DNA of 64,000 bases, taken from the NCBI GenBank assembly GCA_029255685.2, contig CM055317.2:68313460-68377459 (forward strand), read 5' to 3'. Below the pieces are notes generated by a model. That model did no database searches. It had not been told where the DNA came from and saw only the letters and a list, made by a program, of their open reading frames with translations. This DNA comes from Silene conica (taxonomy: Eukaryota > Streptophyta > Magnoliopsida > Caryophyllales > Caryophyllaceae). Within the stretch, counting starts at the first letter, position 1. Every line of letters starts with the position of its first letter. Positions 55,306-64,000 of this stretch are shown one piece after another. Made by a program: the position numbers and the translations under genes.

Positions 55306-56388
55306 CATAATTATCTTAGTTTATAATGAAATTTCCGAAAAAATAATTAGATAATTGGCGACGAGGACTAAAAGAGTAACGAGTTTTAAACTCGATCAAT
55401 CATGATAATTGATTCTCGAGCATCAGTATTGTTTCTTATTTGATTTTTTTATTTAATTTCAGTTAAACAGTCTATGTAGTGAAATTGAGTTGAAGGAGTA
55501 TTCTCTTATAATTAAATAAGTGTATATATATATGTATTTCTCCTTCTCATCCATTTGTTTATCTTCAATATTTTTTATGAGAAAAATAAGTAAATAAATA
55601 ATTAAACTAAAAAGAACGAATAATAGTTCTGTTTTTAATTAATTAATAATAAATGAATAATTTATATATTAGTTATCACTTATCAATAATTCTTGTGTGA
55701 GACGATCTCACACAATGAGACTGTCCCATGATATAAAAAGAAAACTCGTTTATTCGTACTAAATGACCAAACTTATTACTTCATCTCTTTTTAAACAATT
55801 GAAGTTTTTGTTTTACGAGTTCAGCCTTTGAAATTCAATTATTCGAAAATATATTGGTTCAAAATTTACAAAAACTACACCAGAAGATTCTCTAAAAATA
55901 AAATTTTACTATGAGTATATATTTCAATATATTTATTTAATATTTTGAGAGCTATATATTGAAAAAAAGAAGTAAGTGTTTCGAAAAGTGAGAATGACAA
56001 TTACAAAATTACACTATAAGATTATTTACGAATAAAGTTTTAATAATATGAGCGTACATTTCAATAAAGTTAGTTAAATATTTTTAGAGTTATTGAATTA
56101 GGAAATGAGTGTTTCAAAAAGTGAGAACGACGACAATTACAAAAGAACAGAAGAATTATATAAATGGACAGTCTTATTCTAAAAGTACGGTGAAACTGTC
56201 TTATTCTATGATTTGTGTGTAAATATTGATTTCTCCTTCCCCAAGGTGTTGAATGTAATTTCAACGATTAGACATTCTTTAAATAGCATCCGTCACCTTG
56301 GACCGTCTCTTAAAATCCTTGATTATTTTCAAGCCTGCCATGACAAGCAACATTGACCGCACCATATATTTTAATACTATGTCCCTCC

Positions 56389-56397
56389 ATATATATA
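56389..56397 (+). promoter_or_regulatory. TATA-like box of the second ERF gene
   Basis: CCATATATATACATAG lies about 110 bp upstream of the ATG, followed by an A/C-rich leader with no upstream ATG in good context. It is the best promoter candidate in the region. Confidence 0.45.
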
Positions 56398-56504
56398 CAT
56401 AGTTCTATATCTTCCACACAATATGCACACTCCCAATTTTATCCTAAGTACAAATATATAAAACAACATTATACATTTATACTATACATAACAAAATTAC
56501 ATCA

Positions 56505-56912
56505 ATGGAAGGTAGTGACAATAATAACAATAACAATAGACATAAACAATCAAATTCAAAGTATAGAGGTGTCCGAAGACGGCCATGGGGAAAATACGCA
56601 GCAGAAATACGTGATCCAAAGAGAAATGGAGCTCGATTATGGCTAGGGACATTTGATACTGCTGAAGAGGCAGCTCGAGCATATGATCGAGCTGCCTTTA
56701 GTATAAGAGGTCACCTAGCCATATTAAATTTTCCTAATGAACAACAATATCAAATGGGTGATAATTCAAGTAGTAGAGAAAATGGAACATGTTCTTCTAG
56801 AGAACAAGATGATCAAAGGGAAGTAATTGAGTTTGAGTATGTTGATGATAATGTGTTAGAAGAGCTTCTTGATGTACAACATGATATGGGATCATATAAT
56901 CATCACTTTTGA
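56505..56912 (+). CDS. Small AP2/ERF transcription factor, ERF group IX-like
   Basis: This is an intronless protein of 135 residues. After a short Asn-rich N-terminus, one AP2 domain covers about residues 20-78, with [38 protein letters not shown] and [10 protein letters not shown], including the Ala and Asp of ERF-type GCC-box binding. The C-terminal [16 protein letters not shown] matches the acidic motif of the small group IX ERFs (ERF095-ERF098-like), which act in defence and hormone responses. It probably binds DNA in the nucleus and activates transcription through the acidic tail. It is 29 kb from the other ERF and clearly different in length, so the two are not a tandem duplicate. The first ATG after the TATA-like box is used. 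Confidence 0.94.
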   Translation: MEGSDNNNNNNRHKQSNSKYRGVRRRPWGKYAAEIRDPKRNGARLWLGTFDTAEEAARAYDRAAFSIRGHLAILNFPNEQQYQMGDNSSSRENGTCSSREQDDQREVIEFEYVDDNVLEELLDVQHDMGSYNHHF

Positions 56913-57709
56913 ATTAAATTACCTGGTTTTTACTCCCATCCGTCTCTGCAATATGTTTACACTCGCTTTATTTTTTTCTCGGAAAATAAAATAAGTGTAA
57001 ACATATCATCCACATAAAAAGAGCAGCTTGTTTCTACCATGTATTTTTACTTAATAAATTGTATGGAATATCATGTTTATTTGATATTATCCTACATAAT
57101 GTTTTGTTGATCTTATTATAATTCCAATACACATTCTAGAGTTGATATAGACTTTTAGGGTTGGTTATTGTAGTCGAGTTGTATATAGTGGTGGAGCTAG
57201 TCGGGCTGGAAATTTCGAGGCTGTTTAATATAATTTTTCAAAAAATTTCGGGTTTTTCTGTTGAAATTTTCCATTCACTGGAGTGAATTTCTGGCTCCGC
57301 AGCTAATTATATATAACGTATAATTCACATTGTGCAATTCATTTATACCAATCATTAAACTTAGATTTTATTTATTTTTCATGATAGGAAATTTTATGTG
57401 TGTAGTATCTCGAAAAACCAAGATGGTGATATTTCTAATTAACTTAGTCGAGTAATTAATTAGGGGTATTACAACAAATCCTTCAAAACTCAACCAAAAT
57501 CACTCCCATTTGTTGGAGAATTCATCTTTAACATCTACAAATTACTTATTAACCAAATTTAAACCTTCAAATTTTCAAATTTTCAAATTACCAATGCAAA
57601 TCCTAGAGAACAACAAACCGAAGACGAGGAGATTTGTTTGTCATAAAAGAGCATACCAAGTCCTTATATGAATTTATTACTTAATACTCATAATAATAAA
57701 CATGACATT
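56913..57709. other. Intergenic DNA between the ERF and dioxygenase genes
   Basis: The plus-strand ERF and minus-strand dioxygenase converge here, so both 3' UTRs should lie in this stretch. No further gene or clear repeat is seen. Confidence 0.5.
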
Positions 57710-58550
57710 TTACTCCTTCACACCCGTAAAAGCAGCTATAGTAGCTTTGATTAGATCTCCATATTGAACCGGCTCACAAATTGGAGGGTTTTCTGAGCTC
57801 AAAAGGGCCTTAGCCGGTCCTACAATCTGATCTTTCCCCGGTTCAGTGAAAAAGCCGACAGTTGTCCGATCTTTGGTTGTGTTTGTTACTACTCTATGTC
57901 TCGCACTCTTAAGCTTTCCATTACTCACAACCTGGAATGTGGAAAATAAAATGTGGTCTCATAAATTCATAATCAGTTTAATGATATTCAATAAATTTAA
58001 ACAATACAAAGATAACGTTGGGAATCTTGGGATTCAACCTCATTCGATTCATATAAGCCTCCATATCGATAAAAATAAAATACTTATTTAAATATCAAAC
58101 AAGAAAACAATTACGAGTTGTAAATAATATTTAATTTCTCTTAAATTCGAACATATTGACTTTAAAAAGTCAAATGAAAAAGTCTTTGTAAAATAAAGGG
58201 TATATTGTATATGTATTATGTAACATACCTGAAGTAGACTTCCAACAATGATAACAAATGCATTCGGGTTGGGTTCAATAAGAGTCCAATTGCCATCGTT
58301 ATTCAAAACTTGAAGTCCCTCGACCTCGTCTTGATGAAGTATAGTAATAAGGCCGGGATCATTATGTTCCCCGGCTCCCAATGTTAAGGTTGGATCGGGG
58401 CAAGCCGGGTAATGGTTAATTGATAAATTACCCTCTTCACAAAGTCCTTTATCGAAATATCCTTGTTCGAGTTCTAGTCCTTCACTAATTAAATTGAAAA
58501 TCCTTGATGCTAATAATCTTTGATTTGCAATGTAGTTTCCAACAACGTCC
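57710..58550 (-). pseudogene. 2-oxoglutarate/Fe(II) dioxygenase, two 3' exons only (partial or 5'-truncated)
   Basis: Exons at 58229-58550 and 57710-57931 join in phase at CTTCAG/GTATGT and TTCCAG/GTTGTG, giving about 181 residues ending GVKE. They carry NHYPACPDP, the iron-binding HND of GEHNDPGL and the second histidine of SARHRVV, with RTT where the usual 2OG-binding motif is RxS. This is the catalytic C-terminal half of a DOXC-class enzyme, closest in feel to DMR6-like or hyoscyamine 6-hydroxylase-like oxygenases; the substrate is unknown. A good acceptor (TTTTCAG) starts the upstream exon in phase 2, so at least one more exon is expected. None is recognisable up to 64000, through 5.4 kb of AT-rich and transposon DNA. 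Either the first intron is very long or the 5' end is lost. What remains shows no stop or frameshift. Confidence 0.82.
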
Positions 58551-59987
58551 CTGAAAATCGTTTGGTTTTGTTACCACTTACGAGTACTTTCTTTGTATCC
58601 CAAAATGTAGGTCTAATAATACTCTTTAAAATGTAAACATAAGCACAAATTTGCATCAAAGATGAAAAATTCGCCTTAAACCTAAATCAAGTCAAATAAT
58701 AATCTACTTATATAAACATCCGGTTATTTCATAAACATTCTCATTTAACAAATTTAACACGTTTTATTTATATATTACTTGTGGCCTGAAAATAGCTATT
58801 GGGTTTACATTAAGAGATCCTATGGTTTACAAATTGTCTTATAAAATCACCAATAATAAGTATGCGTTTGATCAAGTTTAAAAATATATTTTTGTTTCTC
58901 AAAACTAGGAGCGGTGTCAAACACATAGTTTTTAAAATATAAAAATTATTTTTCTAAAACTCAAAACCACTTTTTCACCCAAAAAACAAAACAGTCATTT
59001 GATGTTTGTTTCCATTTCTTCCAAAACCAACAAATATAATTTCCTTTTTTCATGATTCTCTTATGAACTACGCTATATTTTTGTAGGTAAATTATTATTT
59101 AAAGGCATGACGTTCGTTACCGTAAATTATTTTTTCTACTTTTGTCAATTTTTGTTGATAAACAAAATTTATGATCTTTTATGTTAATTTGTAACTTTAT
59201 GCATACAATAAAATACATATTTATAGTCTAGTATTATAAAAATGGATACTAATTAAAAAATATCACAAGTATCATGAAAACTGAAAAGATTATAAAAACA
59301 TAAAAAAAAGGTCACATTCTTTATGCGTAAACCAGATTCACAATAAATTAAATTGTACTAATTATGGTAATTTTTGTGCGTCACCATTGTATGAAGCGAG
59401 ACTGCAAGAGACACAAAGTGAGCATTTTACGATAAATAGTAATTATATTTTTGTTGTTGGAAAGTGATTATAAATAAAAATTAGTCACTTTAATTTAAAA
59501 AATAAAAAATTTAACATAAAATGGCATAAATTAAAATGATGACTTTTAAAGTAATCATCATACTATACAACGGTCTTATAATATAATTTACAATATAGTA
59601 TAATCGTACCTATTTCATTTATCTACGATTGACTCTATATTTCTATTTTGATGGAAAATATATTTATACAACAATAAATGAAAAATAAAAAAGTAAATAG
59701 TAAATTAGGTCAAACACTAAAAGTTATCTAAAACACTTTTACGAGGTTAATCAAACATACCCTCATTTTTTTTAAAAAACACTTTTTTAAAAATCACTTT
59801 TAAAACATAAAAATTATATTTTAAAAACAAGGCCAAATAAACATGCTCTAAATAAAATTTCAATTTTGTTGCCTACATTTTTGGATTTATTAATAATAGA
59901 TAATAATTATATTTAATTAAAATGTACTTATAGATAATCAATCAATCAATCAATCAATCAATATCTATATATCTATCTATTTATCTA
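58551..59987. other. AT-rich sequence upstream of the dioxygenase exons
   Basis: This could be the first intron of the dioxygenase gene or its broken flank. No coding similarity is seen. An (ATCA)n microsatellite lies at about 59937-59962, followed by TATC repeats up to the Helitron-like start at 59988. Confidence 0.45.
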
Positions 59988-62316
59988 TCTCTATTATTAA
60001 AGGAAGCTTTTTCCGAGCGATATGATTGGTTGATTAATATAATAAGAGGTTTCAAAATTAGAATAACAAAAGATAAAATTTGCCAAAAAAGAAAATAATA
60101 AATTTAATAGGATAAACATTGTTGCATACAATAGATATGAAATTAAACAATTCTACAATAAGTAGAATTTAATTTGTTAAGTATTTTGTTTCTGGCTAAA
60201 TTGTGATAGTTTAGTATTTAAGTATTTAATTGCGCTGCATTCTTATTTAAAAGCAAACCCAATTTATAGAGTCTCCAACATTAGTTGAATACTAAAGCAA
60301 ATCTTAAATAAGAAAATAACGTATATGAATTAAATAAGCAATGACAACTATGAACAAACTGCCTATACTACATATTATATTGTAGATTATATCCTCAAGA
60401 CTTCTATTAGACTTCTTATAACTTTGTAATTGTACATATCCGTTGAATCAAAGTTTGTATATGTTTTAGACTTTTAGTTGGATTAGAAAAGGCTAAAGTA
60501 AAACTATTATTATATGATAATAGATAGAATAATTATCAATCAAGGACATGATTTGGTTCACAAATCCTAAACTAATTCAATTCAATTGCTAGCTATTCCT
60601 ATGTATAAATATAGTTTTACTCCTCCGGTCACGCCCATAACAATTGAGTTACACCTTTTTGTTTTTGATTTGTTTGCCTTTCGTATGATAGTTAATAATT
60701 TATACTATTAATTTAACCATATTATTATGCATGCATGCCACTTTTATCGACTATATATGATCATATTGGGCATCTATATGTCTATTTATTATGCGTTTGT
60801 GTGTGATTCATACTAATTAATTTCTTTTTATTGTGACAGATTGCTATAGCGGCCGGAGTGAGTGATGGATAGAGTAACATATTTTACGATATTACGCAAT
60901 TTATTTGAGGATCATATTTGGAAGAGACGGCCTTTCATTATAGCGTCATACTAAGTTATTGAGAGATCGCTCTTCCATATCCTTTCATACGTTTATTTAT
61001 CCATTTATTGTTAATTTTCTATTTTGAAGTGTTCCGTATCTCGGGAGGTTACTCTTAATATTATATGTATTTATGAGTATTTGATAAGATACGACTTTGA
61101 TGCTCTTTCCGTTCAAAAAAAGAGAAAAGATACAGGACCCAACATGCAATGAATCACACGACATCATCAAGACTCGAATCGCATACCACATAAAGGAAGC
61201 TTTTTCCGAGCGATATGATTGGTTGAATAATATATAATATAATAATAGGTTTCAAAACAAATATAGTAAAAGATAATATATAGAGAAAGATAAAATCTAA
61301 AACTTTTTTTTTATTTTTGTGAGGTGATTTAGTAAAAGATAAAATATAAAACGTTTTTAATTTTTAAATTTTTGCGAGGTGATTTATCTAAATTCAAACT
61401 CTATACTCATATAAATATATAGAGAGATTAATATTCAAGTATTCAACGTCTCATAATCCTAGCTCAAAAAAATAGTTTTACGTTTATCGATTTTATTTTG
61501 CTTATTAAATCTATGTTTACTAAATAAATCTTCATTGTTATTACCAACCTGTAATTCTATAGAATGCTATATTTCATGTTTTGGGTATTGTCTCATGTTC
61601 ACATTCTTAGTTTTTTTTTTTATTTTTCTCATTTTTTTTCGTTTAAAGGTGATTATATTTTTTTAGGAATTGTTATAGGATTGTATTATTACCATCTGAC
61701 TATAGCTCCTTTTTTCAATATTAATTGTTTGTAATTTGTAACAATGCAAGTACACAAAACATAGGGCGTGGAGATTCTAAAAACTAAATAGAATATGTTT
61801 TAACTTAAAAGCATTAAATTAAATACTATTTTATTTTATCATTTCGCTTATAATGCAAGAACTTCATTTGTCACCCATATAATTCTTAGGTTGTGTGTGA
61901 TTTATAACTTAATTTATGAAAAAAAATGGTACATGCCTACATGTATATGTAAGGTTTCTTCAAATTTTAATATTTCTCATATATCTGTCAGACACAATTT
62001 GCGTTAGTAGTTATGACTTAACTCCATATGAGTCTTGATTTTATGAGCAAAAAAAATTCTGATAATTTGAAAGTACCACATGGAATAAAATATATTTGAA
62101 TGATTCTAAATAATTTTCTCATTCTAATATTATAATCACACTTTGTTGGGAACTGAAAACCTAAGCAATTAAAAAATTAAATTAACGGTTAAAAACGTGA
62201 ATGAATTGCTAAAGTTATTAGTACTATAGCAAACACCAAAAACAATATATACAACAATGTCATACTAATTACCAAATCTCGGTTGTGATAATTATAAGAT
62301 CGTGATTGCTCACAAC

Positions 62317-63008
62317 TAGAGATGGCAATGGGTAGGATCTGGACAGGATCCTATATAATCCAGATCCAGATCCATTTTAAAATGGTATATCCAGATCCTA
62401 CCCTTATCCTCAGGATCCGAAATTTGTAGATCCATATCCGCATCCTAAGGATCTGGGTAGGATCTGGATAAAATCCAGATCCGTCAATCTTCAACGATAC
62501 ATTCAAATGAAACCGCACCAAGTCACTATTATACACTATTTCACGTTTACTTGTTAATTAGAGACGATGTTTTTGTTGAATTACCCTCTATTAACTTCAC
62601 CGGTTTAAAAATCATAGTCTAAAAGAAATAAAAAAAGTGTACAGAAAGTCTTATAACAACTTACAAATAAGGTTTACAAACCACAAAATAGCTATAATTT
62701 CAACAATTCATAATAAAACAAATTGTCCAAACAAAATAAACACTAATACTTCATTGCTTGTTTCCAATTTCCATGATCTAACTCTAAAAGGTCGAATCTA
62801 TCCAAAAATTACCCTTATAAAAATTAAAAGAGGGTCCAAGGGTAGGATCTGGATCTTAGTGGTGGGATCCAGATCCGACCCTCGTACTCGTATAAGGATA
62901 TGGGTCCGATCCAGATCCTAAGGATCTAAAATAATGGGATCCATATCCTACCCTTGGGTATAGGATCTGGTGGATCTGGGTAGGATCCGGGATCCGTTGC
63001 CATCTCAA
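62317..63008. mobile_element. Non-autonomous hAT transposon
   Basis: The element is 692 bp, with terminal inverted repeats TAGAGATGGCAA and, on the other strand, TTGAGATGGCAA. A perfect 8-bp duplication CTCACAAC (62309-62316 and 63009-63016) flanks it. All three traits are diagnostic of hAT elements. Both subterminal regions (62330-62485 and 62835-62995) are crowded with GGATCTGG, its complement CCAGATCC and AGGATCC words. The centre is AT-rich and non-coding. It lies inside the Helitron-like region. Confidence 0.9.
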
Positions 63009-63344
63009 CTCACAACCCTCTCTCCCACCTGCCATTACTTTAACCGGTATGAGAGGACACAAACTTGTGGCCGTGACAAATGAAAATTTGTGTAAACTAA
63101 TATGGAAGAACATACATGAGTTATACTATTCTCTTACTAAAACATAATAAAATAATAGATTTGCAATTAGTTGATCAAAGCGTTAATCTCATACATGGTT
63201 AGAACTTCAAACAAACAAAGTAAGATACAGTTGCGACCATAAAAACATTGTTTTTTTGTATGAACCCCGAAAGCGGGTTTACACGAACTTTTTTCGAGTG
63301 ATCTAATTGGTTGAAGTATATAATAAAAGGTTTTAAATAAGGAT

Positions 63345-63552
63345 AAGAAAAGATCAAATTTGCAATTGTATTAATAAATAAAATGTAAAAGATAAAATTT
63401 GCAATTGTATTAATAAATTAAAATGTAAAAGATAAAATTTGCAATTGTAATAAGAAATTAAAATGATAAAGTTTGTAATTATCTATCTATAAAATTTTCA
63501 ATTATATTAAGAAATTAAAATGATAAAGTTTGTAATTATCTATCTATCTATC
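63345..63552 (+). repeat. Tandem repeat, unit about 45-60 bp
   Basis: About five degenerate units contain AAGATAAAATTTGCAATTGT followed by ATTAATAAATTAAAATG. The last two gain TTTGTAATTATCTATCTA and run into a TATC microsatellite. It is AT-rich and non-coding, and may be a Helitron-internal array. Confidence 0.65.
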
Positions 63553-63878
63553 CTAATAAAGGAAGCTTTTTTCAAGTAATTATAGAGAGTCCAACTATTT
63601 CGAACTACCTTCGAGTCTCCAACTTTCAGGAAACAACATCGAATATAATCTACTTTTTTAAAGATTAACAATGTGAGTTTTAAAACTTCAGTTGTGTTTC
63701 AAATAAATCAGACTTGGATAAATAAGAGTTTCGTTGCAATTGAGATAATCAACTACAATTACTTATAAATATTGTTTATAGAATCGGCTTATTAATTGAT
63801 ATTAGTCACTTTTGCTCACTACTTATAATGTCGGAACATTACAAATAGGCCCGTGCATCGCACGAGCATTAAATCTAG

Positions 63879-64000
63879 TATATATAATTAAAGGAAGCTT
63901 TTTTCTAAGCTTGTGGTAGTCTCCACCTTTTACAAAACACTTATTTTTAAATAATGATTTGTTTATAATTTTTCTACTATAATTAGGAAATAATTAATTA
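63879..64000 (+). mobile_element. Helitron-like 5' end, truncated by the window edge
   Basis: TATATATAATTAAAGGAAGC and CTTTTTTCTAAGCTTGTGGT begin directly after the CTAG end at 63878, giving an end-to-end arrangement of two elements of the same kind. The body continues beyond the window. Confidence 0.45.

Larger units (their letters stand above)
53781..56350. other. Intergenic DNA upstream of the second ERF gene
   Basis: No gene is seen. It contains a patch of TTCAATTTAGTT-like words (about 53930-54115), the Stowaway at 54471-54662, the Mutator-like MITE at 55110-55305, and a near-palindrome TGTGTGAGACGATCTCACAC at about 55694-55713 of a type common in repeats of some Caryophyllales. Confidence 0.45.
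59988..63878 (+). mobile_element. Helitron-like region with clustered termini
   Basis: The left end TCTCTATTATTAAAGGAAGC follows an A. The right end has a hairpin CCCGTGCATCGCACGAG (63850-63866) and CTAG at 63875-63878 followed by T. Both fit Helitron rules. The AAAGGAAGCTTTTT word with CGAGYGAT..GATTGGTTGA behind it recurs at 61193 and, diverged, near 63275, 63545 and 63890. Several elements may therefore be nested or stacked, and the outer limits given may combine ends of different copies. No Rep/helicase ORF is present. Confidence 0.5.

Overview
This window is plant nuclear DNA. It has spliced genes with GT/AG introns, two AP2/ERF transcription factor genes, a plant-type actin-depolymerizing factor gene, and a dense load of plant transposons in an AT-rich background. 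The gene content and the style of the repeats (many CTCCCTCCG Stowaway MITEs and GTGAGACGGTCTCAC-type palindromes) suggest a dicot, tentatively Caryophyllales. That placement is an impression; I could not test it.

Layout. (1) 1.4-7.1 kb: a full-length but frameshifted L1-type LINE on the minus strand with a 16-bp target site duplication. (2) 7-21 kb: no host gene; tRNA-derived SINEs, several MITE families, a three-copy tandem repeat and Helitron debris with the last exon of a PIF1-like helicase. (3) 21.4-24.7 kb: a complete three-exon actin-depolymerizing factor gene on the plus strand. (4) 26.9-27.8 kb: an intronless group IX-like ERF gene on the minus strand. (5) 28-37 kb: MITE-rich intergenic DNA. 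(6) 37.4-53.8 kb: a very young Ty3/gypsy Athila-like LTR retrotransposon. Its two 1712-bp LTRs differ at only three sites that I can see. It has gag and a protease-like domain but no reverse transcriptase, RNase H or integrase. Regularly spaced GC-rich palindromes lie in both LTRs and between its two ORFs. Its second ORF is split by a 4.36-kb CACTA transposon that carries an apparently intact six-exon TnpA-like gene. (7) 56.5-56.9 kb: a second, small ERF gene. (8) 57.7-58.6 kb: the two 3' exons of a 2-oxoglutarate/Fe(II) dioxygenase whose 5' part is not in view. (9) 60-64 kb: a Helitron-end cluster with a non-autonomous hAT element nested inside.

The host genes here (actin turnover, two ERF regulators, one oxygenase) look independent; nothing suggests a cluster or pathway. 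The most unusual content is the 17-unit palindrome system of the LTR element and the fresh LTR-plus-CACTA nest. Exon models were built by hand from splice sites, frame and family similarity. No database search was possible.
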